Program-made: the position numbers and the translations under genes
In this document: in pieces, positions 39,342-48,427 of the stretch
Layout of the letters: each line of letters starts with the position of its first letter
How positions within the stretch are numbered: the stretch's first letter is position 1
Notes under the pieces: model-generated
What the model was told of the DNA's origin: nothing
Seen by the model: the letters and a program-made list of their open reading frames with translations, nothing else
The model's database searches: none
Assembly (NCBI GenBank): GCA_021792135.1
Contig: JAJYVF010000017.1
Span: forward strand, 62,001 to 126,000
Length of the DNA: 64,000 nucleotides
Direction of reading: 5' to 3'
From: Acidobacteriota bacterium
Lineage (GTDB): Bacteria > Acidobacteriota > Terriglobia > Terriglobales > Acidobacteriaceae

Positions 39342-39935
39342 TCAGGGACGAGCCAGCGCCCACGCCACAATCGTGTTTCCCGCAACGCCGCTTGTGCGCT
39401 CCGCCTCGTCGGTCAGCGAGCGCTCCAGCGCATCGCACTCCAGATGCACCTCGCACGCCGCGATCTCCTCGGCGCTCGCGCCCACGAAGCACAGCTCGCA
39501 AACGCCCAGTCCCTCCCCGCTCCGCAGCGGAGGCCCAAACACCCGGCAGGTCATCGGCCGCGCCGCATACAGATCGCACAGCCCCGTCGCCGGGTCGAGC
39601 GCCGGGCACGTCTCGTCGTTCGCGAATTCCTCGAACTCCGGCCACTCCCCATCGAGAATCCCGGTTTCCGCATCGCCCGGGAAACCCTGCCTCAGCCTCT
39701 CCGCCGTCTCGCGCGCCCGCGTCCGCACCGCCGCCGCCCTCTTCGGATCATCTCCCTCCAGCCGCGCCAGACCCTCCCGCAGCCGCATCGCATCCAGCTG
39801 CGAAATCGCGAACACCCCGATGCAGCACTGGGTACAGCCCGACGCGCACTTCAGCCACGCACCCGCACGGCGCGCCGCGTCGGCGGTTGCCGCACTGACA
39901 ATCTGCACCAGCTCGGAATCTCGCGCAGGCAACAC
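39342..39935 (-). CDS. YkgJ family cysteine-cluster protein
   Basis: About 197 aa with the CxxxCCxx(x)C-type metal-binding pattern: KCASGCTQCCIG near the N-terminus, then CPAL, GLCDLYAARPMTCRVFGPP and CELCFVG further on. These fit the YkgJ zinc/iron-chelating domain (formerly UPF0153). Function is unknown, probably metal handling or a radical reaction. The start is uncertain: GTG at 39935 or TTG at 39932 both lie just after a GGAG; the reading frame continues to 40022 but that part is not conserved-looking. Divergent from the HAD gene. Confidence 0.8.
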   Translation of the reverse strand: MLPARDSELVQIVSAATADAARRAGAWLKCASGCTQCCIGVFAISQLDAMRLREGLARLEGDDPKRAAAVRTRARETAERLRQGFPGDAETGILDGEWPEFEEFANDETCPALDPATGLCDLYAARPMTCRVFGPPLRSGEGLGVCELCFVGASAEEIAACEVHLECDALERSLTDEAERTSGVAGNTIVAWALARP

Positions 39936-40060
39936 AACTCCAGCATAGCTGCACAGCGAAGTGTCCCGCGTTGCCCTCCCCTGCAAGGCACCGCTGGTAT
40001 CTGCCGTTTCTCGTCTCCGCACCGCTCTGAGCCGCCGTCATGCCCTGCTACTCTGGAAGC

Positions 40061-40774
40061 ATGGATTCTTCCCGTGCCGGAGGCCTCGTCACCCTCTACC
40101 CCCGCGGCATTCTCTTCGATATGGACGGCATCCTCGTCAGCTCCATCGGTTCGGTCGAGCGCACATGGGAGCGATGGGCGAGCGCCCGCGGCCTTGATCC
40201 CGAACGGACCATCCGCATGGCCCATGGCCGCCGCGCCATCGAAACCGTCCGCGAGCTCCGCCCCGATCTTGATGACATGAAAGAACTGGAGTGGCTTGAG
40301 GAAGTGGAGATTGCCGATAAGGTCGGCCTCGAAATGCTGCCCGGAGTTAAATCAATACTTGAATCTCTTCCGGAAAAGTACTGGACCGTTGTCACTTCTG
40401 CAACAGACAAGCTCGCTCGCAGCCGCATGCAGCATGGCGGCATTCCGGTGCCCACCCACATCATCGCCGCCGAAACCGTAGCCAACGGCAAGCCCCATCC
40501 CGAGCCCTACCGCAAAGGTGCGGAGCTTCTCGGCCTCGCGCCTGAGGATTGCCTCGTCATCGAAGACTCCGCCTCGGGGGCGAGCGCTGGCCATGCGGCC
40601 GGATGCAAGGTCCTCGCCACGCTCTTCTCCCACTCCATCGAGGCACTCGCCGACGCCGACTGGGTCGTCCGTTCCCTCGAAGACGTGCAGGTCCGTCTCG
40701 CCGGCGACCACCTCGAAATCCTCTTCACCCCCGTCTCCGCCGTCGGGCCCCGCGAGCCCGTCGCCACCCGCTGA
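40061..40774 (+). CDS. HAD-superfamily phosphatase (beta-phosphoglucomutase/GPP-like)
   Basis: 237-aa cytosolic hydrolase. Motif I FDMDGILVSS (nucleophile Asp), motif II VTSATD, motif III lysine near NGKPHPEPY and motif IV EDSASGASAGHAAG are all present, with a helical cap after motif I. These suggest a sugar-phosphate phosphatase, as in GPP1/YfbT-type enzymes. The ATG at 40061 is preferred; 40040 would add seven residues. The next gene starts 2 bases after the stop, so they are probably co-transcribed. Confidence 0.88.
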   Translation: MDSSRAGGLVTLYPRGILFDMDGILVSSIGSVERTWERWASARGLDPERTIRMAHGRRAIETVRELRPDLDDMKELEWLEEVEIADKVGLEMLPGVKSILESLPEKYWTVVTSATDKLARSRMQHGGIPVPTHIIAAETVANGKPHPEPYRKGAELLGLAPEDCLVIEDSASGASAGHAAGCKVLATLFSHSIEALADADWVVRSLEDVQVRLAGDHLEILFTPVSAVGPREPVATR

Positions 40775-40776
40775 AC

Positions 40777-41490
40777 ATGGCCATCCCCGTACGCGTCGAA
40801 TTCGCCCATCAGCGCAAAATGCGCACCCGCAACACGCGCAAATACCGCGCTGCCCACTGGCCCATCTGGATATGGGTTTTCTTCCTCGCTCCCGGCCCGC
40901 TCACCTTCGATCTCTTCGCCCGCGGCGGCAGCGCGCTCAATCTTCTCTGGCTCGCAGCCGTGCTCGTCGCCACGGGCGTTGCCGTCTTATTGGGCAAACT
41001 CCCCGGTTCCGAGCCCGCTCCGTACATCCTCCGCTTCACGGAAGACCGTCCCAACCCCCTCTACCGCCGCATCTGCTACACCTTCGCCTGGAACGCCCTG
41101 CTCAACTTCGCCCTGCTGAACTTCGCCGGACTCGCCTGGGCCGCAGCCACCGGCCAGTGGCGCCTGAAGCAGATCTATGCCCACGGCTACAATCCGCTGC
41201 TTGTCGTGATCGTGCTCCTGGGGCTCTTCGGGGTCCTCCCCCGCGTCCGCCGCTCGACCCAGGGTGAAGGCTGGGAGCGCCGCTACTTCTATGGAGCGGT
41301 CTGGTCCGTCACCGCTGCTCAGACAGTCCTTCTCGTCCTCTGGAGGGCCCTGCCCAAAACTCATGTGACCGACATTGCCAAGCTGGCCGCCTACTCGGCT
41401 GTGTTCATCATCATGGGTGCGCTTGCCGCCTTCGGAGTGCTCCCCCGTACCCGCCCGATCCTGCCCGGCGAGTTGATGGTCGCCGACTGA
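40777..41490 (+). CDS. Membrane protein of unknown function
   Basis: 237-aa protein not recognised. A basic N-terminal 30 residues (VRVEFAHQRKMRTRNTRKYR) precede about six hydrophobic segments (residues about 33-50, 57-75, 105-130, 140-160, 175-195, 207-227), with both ends polar. A 40-residue cytosolic-looking segment (GSEPAPYILRFTEDRPNPLY) lies after the second helix. The ATG at 40777 follows the HAD stop by 2 bases; a much longer in-frame reading from 40549 overlaps the HAD gene and is not used. Confidence 0.7.
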   Translation: MAIPVRVEFAHQRKMRTRNTRKYRAAHWPIWIWVFFLAPGPLTFDLFARGGSALNLLWLAAVLVATGVAVLLGKLPGSEPAPYILRFTEDRPNPLYRRICYTFAWNALLNFALLNFAGLAWAAATGQWRLKQIYAHGYNPLLVVIVLLGLFGVLPRVRRSTQGEGWERRYFYGAVWSVTAAQTVLLVLWRALPKTHVTDIAKLAAYSAVFIIMGALAAFGVLPRTRPILPGELMVAD

Positions 41491-41897
41491 GATTGAGAAG
41501 AAGGGCCATCGGTGTGAACTGCCAGGTATGCCGACTGTGCAACAGGGCTTGATCCGCCCCGCCTGTCGCACGGGTGTCATCCTGACGCGCAGTGGAAGGA
41601 TCGGCGGTTGCAGTTCCAACAACTCACCATCGGCGCAGCAGCAGTCCCAACCCACAGCCTCAATCCTTGCGAACTCCTTACCCTTGCCTCGCGCGCTCCT
41701 TGCGTTCCCACGTCTGCAATAGGACCAGAGGTTTCGGGATATGCGGGCCGACCGCATCGCCCTCTTTGTGCTCGCCATCGTGATCGTTCCGGGGATCACG
41801 TGTCTGCTCTGGGTTCCGGCTCATTCTGTTCGTGGAAGCTCGCCGCAAAGCGGCGGGCGCACAGGCGGCTCTTACCTGGCGCCGTCGCCGCCCGTCT
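41491..41897. other. 407-base gap, no convincing gene
   Basis: It lies between two convergent genes (the membrane protein and hppD). A plus-strand reading from 41741 (MRADRIALFVLAIVIVPGIT and on to 41953) would give a single hydrophobic helix, but it runs antisense into hppD, lacks a good ribosome-binding site and has no known relative, so it is not called. A short hairpin CGCCGC-aaa-GCGGCG is at 41839-41853. The segment near 41575 (GTCATCCTGACGCGCAG) resembles interspersed repeats I remember from Acidobacteria, but there is only one copy here. Confidence 0.5.
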
Positions 41898-43022
41898 TTA
41901 CAGATTTCCCCGCGCCGCCTGCTCCCTCTCGATGGCCTCGAAAAGAGCCTTGAAGTTCCCCTTCCCGAAGCTGCGGCTTCCCTTGCGCTGAATAATCTCG
42001 AAGAACAGTGTCGGCCGGTCCTCCACAGGCTTGGTGAAGATCTGCAGCATGTACCCCTCGTCGTCGCGATCCACGAGGATGCCCAGCTTCTCCAGCTCCT
42101 CCACCGGCTCGTCGATCTTTCCCACGCGCCCTTCCATCTCCGTGTAGTAGGTGTGCGGCACGGTCAGGAACGCCACCCCCTGCTCCTCGAGCTTCGCCAC
42201 CGTGTACAGAATGTCGTCCGTCACCATCGCGATGTGCTGCACGCCCGGCCCGTGGTAGAACTCCAGATATTCCTCGATCTGCGACTTTTTCCGCCCCTCG
42301 GCTGGCTCGTTGATGGGGAACTTCACCCGCCCGTTGCCGTTGGCCATCACCTTCGACATCAGCGCCGAGTACTCCGTCGAAATATCCTTGTCGTCGAAGT
42401 GCTGGTAGAGCGAAAAGCCCATCGTCGTCTCGTAGAAATCCACCCAGCGGTTCATCTCGTTCCAGCCCACATTGCCCACCATGTGGTCGATGTATCTGAG
42501 TCCCGTCGGCCGCGCCAGCCGGTCCTCCGGCATCGCGCGAAAGCCCGGCAGAAACGCTCCGCGATATGCGCCGCGCTCCACGAACGTGTGGATCGTATCG
42601 CCATAGGCGGCAATCGACGCCACCCGCACCCTGCCGTATTCGTCCTTGATCTCAAACGGCTCCTGAACGCTCCGCGCCCCGCGCCTCGTCGTCTCTTTCC
42701 ATGCCTGTCGCGCATCGTCCACCCACAGGGCGACATCGCGCACGCCATCGCCGTGGATGCGCACATGCTCGGCGATCTCTCCATCGGGACGCAGCGGCGT
42801 CGTCAGCACAAACCGGATCTTCCCCTGCTCCAGCACATACGAGGCCCGATCGCGTACGCCTGTTTCCGGCCCGGCGTATGCTACCAGCCTCATGCCAAAT
42901 CCAAGCCGGTAGAAGTAGGCTGCCTGGCGGGCATTTGCCACATAGAATTCAACGTGATCCGTCCCGTTCAACGGGAGAAAGTCTTTCTCGGTCGTGATTT
43001 CCGGGTGTAACAAAGTTGACAT
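41898..43022 (-). CDS. hppD: 4-Hydroxyphenylpyruvate dioxygenase
   Basis: Fe(II) enzyme (374 aa) that turns 4-hydroxyphenylpyruvate into homogentisate in tyrosine catabolism. Two VOC domains; the Fe ligands can be placed as His in YIDHMVGNV, His in GVQHIAMVTDD and Glu in LFFEIIQRKG. The C-terminal GKGNFKALFEAIEREQ is the gating helix. The start at 43022 (MSTLLHPEITTEKDF) is chosen; an in-frame codon at 43160 adds 46 unlikely residues. No homogentisate dioxygenase or fumarylacetoacetase gene is adjacent. A 221-bp divergent region separates it from ligD. Confidence 0.95.
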   Translation of the reverse strand: MSTLLHPEITTEKDFLPLNGTDHVEFYVANARQAAYFYRLGFGMRLVAYAGPETGVRDRASYVLEQGKIRFVLTTPLRPDGEIAEHVRIHGDGVRDVALWVDDARQAWKETTRRGARSVQEPFEIKDEYGRVRVASIAAYGDTIHTFVERGAYRGAFLPGFRAMPEDRLARPTGLRYIDHMVGNVGWNEMNRWVDFYETTMGFSLYQHFDDKDISTEYSALMSKVMANGNGRVKFPINEPAEGRKKSQIEEYLEFYHGPGVQHIAMVTDDILYTVAKLEEQGVAFLTVPHTYYTEMEGRVGKIDEPVEELEKLGILVDRDDEGYMLQIFTKPVEDRPTLFFEIIQRKGSRSFGKGNFKALFEAIEREQAARGNL

Positions 43023-43243
43023 AGCGGAACTGCTCCTCTGCGCCGTGCTGATGGCCGGAAGCCGCGAACCGTTGCCAGTCCGGGGGCTCCCGGTGTGCGA
43101 TCGGGGACGCACGGCGACTCCATACCATATACCTGCGCACAGAGCGCTGACTAGTCGCACAATACGAAAAGAATGCGAAAATCCCCCCGCCTCTGGTGCG
43201 GCATGGCAGCCCCAGGGGCAAGTTACTGAATCCGAATCCTCAC

Positions 43244-46213
43244 ATGCCTAAACGCGCCGCCCAGTCCGCCCGCCGCTCCCAGACTCCCAACGATCTGGTC
43301 GACCGGCAGCTGGCGCGCTACCACGCCATGCGCGACTTCGCCATGACTGCCGAGCCTCACGGTGCCTCGCAGAAAACGCCTGCAGCCGAATCCGACCTGC
43401 CCTTCGTCGTCCAGAAGCACGCCGCCACTCGCCTCCACTACGACTTCCGCCTTGGCTGGCGCGGTGTCCTCAAAAGCTGGGCTGTCACCAGGGGCCCCAG
43501 CTACAACCCGGCCGACAAACGCCTCGCCGTCGAAGTCGAAGACCACCCCATCGAATACGGGGGCTTCGAAGGCGCCATTCCCAAAGGCCAGTACGGCGGG
43601 GGGACCGTGATGGTCTGGGACTACGGCACCTGGGAACCCCACGTCGGCGTGGACGAAGGCCTGCGCAAAGGCCAGCTCAAGTTCGCCTTGCACGGCCAGA
43701 AGCTGCACGGCAACTGGGCGCTCATCCGCATGGCGCCGCGTGGCTCCGGCCACTTCGCCCGCCAGGGGAAACCCAGCTGGCTCCTCATCAAGGAGCACGA
43801 CGAATTCGAACGCGGCCCGGACGATCCCGCCATCTCCGACGAAGCTCCCGACAGCGCCCTCACTGGCCGCAGCCTGGAGCAGATCGCTGAATCCGAAGAC
43901 CACGTCTGGAACTCCCACATCCCCGAGAAATCCACCCGAAGCGCGCCCGCCACGCGTGCCACCAGAACCCGGGGAAAAATGGCCGCGCAGGCGGCCGGGA
44001 AGCCGACCCCGAACCGCTCCCGCCTCGCCCGCAGATCCAACCCAGACCCGCCCGATTCCGCCCCTGATCGCGAATCCATGCTAAGAGATGCTCCCCCCGA
44101 GAAGATGCCCGGTTTCGTCCCTCCGGAACTCGCCATCTCCGTCACCGAACCACCCGAGGGGCAGGAGTGGCTGCATGAGCTGAAGCTCGACGGCTATCGC
44201 ATCCAGGCCCATATCAACGAAAAGAACGGATCCCGCACCGCCCGTCTCTTCACCCGCAACGGCCTCGACTGGACCCAGCGCATGCCTGCCGTGGCCGAAG
44301 CGATCACCGAGCTGCCCGTCCATGCCGCCATCCTCGACGGTGAAGTCGTCGTCCTCGACCCCCAGGGTCACGCCAGCTTCGCAGAACTTCAAGCTTCGCT
44401 TGATGAATGCGCACCTGGCTATCTGACCTATTACGTATTCGATCTGCTCCATCTGGACGGTCACAACATCCGCAACCTCGGCCTCGAACGCCGCAAGAAC
44501 ATCCTCGAAGTCCTCATTCAGGAGCGCGGCGAAGACCGGACGCTCCGCTACTCCCGCCACACTCGCGCGCATGGCGGCGAAATGTTCCGCAACGCCTGCA
44601 AACTCGGCGCCGAGGGCATCGTCTCCAAGCTCGCCACCGCCCCGTACCGCTCCAAACGATCGCCCGCCTGGCTCAAATCCAGGTGCGTCCACGAGCAGGA
44701 ATTCGTGATCGGCGGCTATACGCCATACAAGGGCGGCAAAGGCCTCGGGGCCCTGCTTCTCGGCTACTATCGGGACGGCAAACTCTTCTACGCAGGCCGA
44801 ACCGGCACCGGATTCACCCAGAAGATGCGCGAGCAGCTCGCGCGCCGCCTCGAACCCCTGCGCCAGTCTGCGACTCCCTTCTATCAGCCGCCCGCCGAAG
44901 CAAAGAAAGACGCCATCTGGGTCAAACCCAATCTGGTCGCCGAAGCCCGCTTCGCCAACTGGACCGGCGACCACCGCGTACGCCAGGCAGTCTTCCTCGG
45001 CTTCCGCGACGACAAGGACCCAAAGGAAGTCGCTCGCGAGGACGCCATGCCCGTGCCGAAGTCATCCCGCGGAAAGCATACCGAAGACGATCCCCTCGCA
45101 CCCGATCTGGACGCCGACTCCACCGAACACGAATCTGCCCCGGACTTACCAGGACCGTCCGCAGACAAGCAGCAGCCCGTTGCCGAACCGTCCCAGGCCA
45201 CAGTCACGCCCATCGGGGACGCCAGAAGATTCGCTCTCGCCAAACCTGCTCCGCCCTCCGTCCCACACCGCAGCGCGTCCTCTGCCTCATCCCGCTACGC
45301 CCGCGCGGACGTAGCCGGAGTCTCCATCAGCAGCCCTGACAGGATCCTCGACGAGCAGTCCCGTCTCACCAAACGCCGGCTCGCCGAATACTACGCCGCG
45401 GTCGCCGATCATCTCCTGCCACACATCGCCAGTCGTCCCCTCAGCATCGTTCGCTGTCCCGAAGGCAGCGGTAAGCCCTGCTTCTTCCAGAAGCACGTCG
45501 GTATGAGCATGCCCCGGGGGGTCGGAAGCGTTCCCATCACCCCGAAGAACGGCGGCCCGCCCGAGGAATATCTCACCGTCTCCACAGTCGAAGGCCTCAT
45601 TGGCCTCGCCCAGATGGGCGTCCTCGAGATCCATCCCTGGGGCTCGCGCAACAACTCCCTCGATCAGCCCGACCGCCTCATCATCGACCTCGATCCAGAC
45701 CCCAGCCTCGTCTGGGACCGCCTCGTCGGCAGCGCCTTCGAGATCCGCAGTCTCTTCCAGCAGCTCGGCATCGAGACCTTCGTGAAGTCCACCGGCGGCA
45801 AAGGACTGCACATCGTCGCCCCCATCCAGCCCCGCCTCGAATGGCCCGAGGTCAAAGACTTCGCCCACGACTTCGTCCTCATGATGGAGCGCGCCAACCC
45901 GCGGCTCTACCTCACCATCATGGCGAAGTCCGCCCGCACCGGGCGTATCTTCCTCGATTACCTCCGCAACGAACGCGGAGCCACCGCCGTCGCCCCGTAT
46001 TCGCCGCGGGCCCGCGCCGGAGCGCGCGTGGCCATGCCTCTCGCCTGGACCGAGCTCCAGCGCACCGACCCCAAGCAGTTCACCGTGGTGAATTTCGAGG
46101 AATGGAAGTCCCGCCTCCCACACGATCCATGGAGCAGGATGAACGGCATCCGCCAGGAGCTCAGCGACCGCGCAGTCGCCGCCGTGGCCGGAATCCTGGG
46201 CAACTCGAAATAG
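43244..46213 (+). CDS. ligD: DNA ligase D (phosphoesterase-ligase-polymerase)
   Basis: Multifunctional end-joining enzyme, 989 aa. Order: 3'-phosphoesterase domain (about residues 50-200; VVQKHAATRLHYDFRL and PKGQYGGGTVMVWDYGTW), ATP-dependent ligase (about 280-600; adenylated Lys in ELKLDGYRI near residue 313, DGEVVVLD, EGIVSK), then archaeo-eukaryotic primase-type polymerase (about 695-989; IIDLDPDP near 814 with the metal-binding Asp pair, STGGKGLHIV). Two long linkers (about 70 and 90 aa, Pro/Ser/charged) join them. PE-Lig-Pol is the Pseudomonas-type order. No Ku gene is in the window; ku is expected elsewhere. Confidence 0.95.
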   Translation: MPKRAAQSARRSQTPNDLVDRQLARYHAMRDFAMTAEPHGASQKTPAAESDLPFVVQKHAATRLHYDFRLGWRGVLKSWAVTRGPSYNPADKRLAVEVEDHPIEYGGFEGAIPKGQYGGGTVMVWDYGTWEPHVGVDEGLRKGQLKFALHGQKLHGNWALIRMAPRGSGHFARQGKPSWLLIKEHDEFERGPDDPAISDEAPDSALTGRSLEQIAESEDHVWNSHIPEKSTRSAPATRATRTRGKMAAQAAGKPTPNRSRLARRSNPDPPDSAPDRESMLRDAPPEKMPGFVPPELAISVTEPPEGQEWLHELKLDGYRIQAHINEKNGSRTARLFTRNGLDWTQRMPAVAEAITELPVHAAILDGEVVVLDPQGHASFAELQASLDECAPGYLTYYVFDLLHLDGHNIRNLGLERRKNILEVLIQERGEDRTLRYSRHTRAHGGEMFRNACKLGAEGIVSKLATAPYRSKRSPAWLKSRCVHEQEFVIGGYTPYKGGKGLGALLLGYYRDGKLFYAGRTGTGFTQKMREQLARRLEPLRQSATPFYQPPAEAKKDAIWVKPNLVAEARFANWTGDHRVRQAVFLGFRDDKDPKEVAREDAMPVPKSSRGKHTEDDPLAPDLDADSTEHESAPDLPGPSADKQQPVAEPSQATVTPIGDARRFALAKPAPPSVPHRSASSASSRYARADVAGVSISSPDRILDEQSRLTKRRLAEYYAAVADHLLPHIASRPLSIVRCPEGSGKPCFFQKHVGMSMPRGVGSVPITPKNGGPPEEYLTVSTVEGLIGLAQMGVLEIHPWGSRNNSLDQPDRLIIDLDPDPSLVWDRLVGSAFEIRSLFQQLGIETFVKSTGGKGLHIVAPIQPRLEWPEVKDFAHDFVLMMERANPRLYLTIMAKSARTGRIFLDYLRNERGATAVAPYSPRARAGARVAMPLAWTELQRTDPKQFTVVNFEEWKSRLPHDPWSRMNGIRQELSDRAVAAVAGILGNSK

Positions 46214-46240
46214 GCCCCTGAAACACGCCCGGCATGTCGC

Positions 46241-47683
46241 TTACCAGACGAGCGCCGTCGGCCTGTGCGACCGCGCCAGCCGCCGCAGCGCCATCCGCGC
46301 CGCATGGTAGCCGCACATCCCGTGCACACCGCCCCCGGGAGGCGTCGAGGCCGAACAAAGATAAAGATTTGGCGTCCCCGTGTAGTAGTTCCCCAGCGCC
46401 GGGCGAAAGAAAAACTGCCGCATCGACAGTTCGCCACCATTTACGTCTCCGCCCACGAGGTTCGCGTCCATCCGCTCCAGCACCGCCGGCGGAGAAATCC
46501 GCCGGTTGAGCACGCAGTCTCGAAATCCCGGCGCGAACCGCTCGATCTGGTCCTCGATCGGGTCCCGCATGTCCACCGTCGAGCCATTCGGCACATGGCA
46601 GTAAACCCAGGCCACATGCCGGCCCTCCGGAGCCCGCGTTGGATCGAACAGCGACGGCTGCGCCACCAGTACAAACGGCCGCTCCGGCACGCGCCCCTGC
46701 CTCACCTCATCCTCCGAGCGCGCGATCTCTTCCAGGGTGCCGCCCACATGCACCGTAATGGACCGGTTGCACTCCCGCGCCCTCCAGGGAATCGGCCTCG
46801 TCAGCGCATAGTCGATCTTGAACGCCCCTGGCCCGTACCGGTACCCCTCCATCGCCTTCCGGTAGGTCTGCTGCAGCCGGTCTCCCGCCACGGCCAGCAG
46901 CTGCCGCGGCGTCAGGTCGCACAGGATCGGCCCATCCACGCCATCCAGCTCCGCAATCGATGTAATGCGCCGTCCGGTATACACCTCTCCACCCAGTTGG
47001 CGAAGATGGGCAATCAGCGCATCGGTAATAGCCTGCGAGCCGCCCCGCGGGATGGGCCAGCCCACTACATGGGCCGCCGCCGCCAGCACCAGCCCCACCG
47101 CCGCGCTCAGCGGCTCGTCCAGGCTCAGAAAGGAATGCGCTGCCAGCCCCGCAAACAACGCCTGAGCCCGCGCCCCCCGGAACATCCGCCGCGCCACCCC
47201 GGTTGCCGGCTGCATCGCCAGCCGCCCGAAGCGCGCCATCAGCAGCGGCCGCCGCGGAATCCGCGCAACCGGCCCCATCGCATCCTCGATGAAATCCCGC
47301 CAGTGCTCGGCCAGCGGATCCATCATCCCCCGCCAGGCCGCGCCGTCTTCCCCCAGCGTCTTCTCCTGATCGTTGAGGCTGTGCTCCAGCGTCACCGCCG
47401 TACCGTCCTCCAGAGGGTGCGCCAGCGGAGCCACTCCATGAATCCACCGCAGCCCCTGATCGGCCAGCGGCAGGCTCTCAAAAAACGGTGACGCCGCACC
47501 CATTGGGTGCACCGCCGATCCAAAATCGTGGCGGAACCCGGCCAGCGTCAGCTCCATGGTGCGCGCCGCGCCCCCGGGCTGCGTCTCGGCCTCGCAGACC
47601 TCCACCTCCAGCCCCGTCCGCGCCAGCACAATCGCCGCCGCCAGCCCGTTCGGCCCCGACCCGATCACGCAGGCTCGCCGCAT
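46241..47683 (-). CDS. FAD-dependent phytoene desaturase-like oxidoreductase
   Basis: 480-aa flavoprotein. It begins with the dinucleotide fold CVIGSGPNGLAAAIVLARTG and GGAARTMEL, and ends with the FAD motif LYLCSASTPPGGGVHGMCGY. This matches the NAD(P)/FAD-dependent CrtI-like group of broad and mostly unknown function (some are retinol saturase-like). No carotenoid genes are nearby, so a role in carotenoid synthesis is doubtful. Only 38 bases separate it from the DUF2127 gene upstream; the stop lies 28 bases from the convergent ligD stop. Confidence 0.85.
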   Translation of the reverse strand: MRRACVIGSGPNGLAAAIVLARTGLEVEVCEAETQPGGAARTMELTLAGFRHDFGSAVHPMGAASPFFESLPLADQGLRWIHGVAPLAHPLEDGTAVTLEHSLNDQEKTLGEDGAAWRGMMDPLAEHWRDFIEDAMGPVARIPRRPLLMARFGRLAMQPATGVARRMFRGARAQALFAGLAAHSFLSLDEPLSAAVGLVLAAAAHVVGWPIPRGGSQAITDALIAHLRQLGGEVYTGRRITSIAELDGVDGPILCDLTPRQLLAVAGDRLQQTYRKAMEGYRYGPGAFKIDYALTRPIPWRARECNRSITVHVGGTLEEIARSEDEVRQGRVPERPFVLVAQPSLFDPTRAPEGRHVAWVYCHVPNGSTVDMRDPIEDQIERFAPGFRDCVLNRRISPPAVLERMDANLVGGDVNGGELSMRQFFFRPALGNYYTGTPNLYLCSASTPPGGGVHGMCGYHAARMALRRLARSHRPTALVW

Positions 47684-47721
47684 CCTCAGTTCTCAACCCA
47701 CACCGCGCCCGGCCGCTCCAT

Positions 47722-48246
47722 TCAGGCTCCTCCGGCGTCTCGCTCGCGCCTTTCGCGCATCCGCATCTTCACATAGAACAACAGATACAGCACCACAGCA
47801 ATATTGATGACGATGAGGCTGACTTTGATCCAGGTTACGTGGCGCAGAATCTCAAAGCCTTCCCACGGCAGGAACGAAGCCGTCAGGACCAGGGTCACGT
47901 ATTCCGCCCATGCTTTCTCCAGCACCAGGCCCGCACCCTCGATGGCATCCAGCGCCGCAACCCCGAAAATCGCCGCGCTGATCTGCCTCAGCCGGTGCGG
48001 GTCGATCATCGCCACCTTCTCCAGCACCAGGTTCACAAAATGGCTTTCAGGATTGAAGCGCATGGCCAGAATGAAGCGTTCCGCGATATCCAGCAGGTCC
48101 CGGTGCAGCAGTTTCAGCGCGCCGATCCCCAGCAGCACAAACAGCGCCGCCTGCATCAGCTTGAAGACCCCGATGGCAATGATCCACCGGTCATGGATGC
48201 TGCGTGCATTTTTCGTTGCAGGCTGAGTGGAGGAGGCGGTCATCAT
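47722..48246 (-). CDS. DUF2127 membrane protein
   Basis: 174-aa protein with about four hydrophobic segments (residues about 22-45, 83-105, 115-132 and 138-160) and a basic C-terminal tail (KMRMRERRERD). The family-typical features are IAIGVFKLMQAALFVLLGIG, GLVLEKAWAEYVT and LPWEGFEILRH. The function of DUF2127 is unknown. The first two codons are both ATG. A 9-bp inverted repeat lies 23-46 bases upstream. Confidence 0.85.
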   Translation of the reverse strand: MMTASSTQPATKNARSIHDRWIIAIGVFKLMQAALFVLLGIGALKLLHRDLLDIAERFILAMRFNPESHFVNLVLEKVAMIDPHRLRQISAAIFGVAALDAIEGAGLVLEKAWAEYVTLVLTASFLPWEGFEILRHVTWIKVSLIVINIAVVLYLLFYVKMRMRERRERDAGGA

Positions 48247-48268
48247 CCCGGAATGCGCGTGGCTCTTC

Positions 48269-48292
48269 TCGCATCATCCCATAATGATGCGA
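48269..48292. promoter_or_regulatory. Inverted repeat upstream of DUF2127 gene, operator-like
   Basis: TCGCATCAT (48269-48277) and ATGATGCGA (48284-48292) are perfect 9-bp arms with a 6-base spacer. The site is 23 bases upstream of the DUF2127 start codon, where a repressor could block transcription. The 181-base gap to dxs has no gene. No cognate regulator is visible nearby. Confidence 0.45.
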
Positions 48293-48427
48293 TGCGGACC
48301 ACCTTACTCCCGTTCGGAGCGGGGCGGCCCAACCTGCTGACCTGTTCTTCCGTTAGCCGACGTGCGCCGCTCCCGGAAGCATCCGCGCCTGTTCCTATCG
48401 GTTTCTGATGCCGGAATTCAGGAGGGG

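Noticed and set aside
41575-41612. Possible interspersed repeat (GTCATCCTGA...AAGGATC)
   Set aside because: Resembles repeats I recall from Acidobacteria, but only one degenerate copy occurs in the window, so it cannot be shown as a repeat.
41741-41953. 70-codon ORF with one hydrophobic helix
   Set aside because: Runs antisense into hppD, no ribosome-binding site and no relative known to me.
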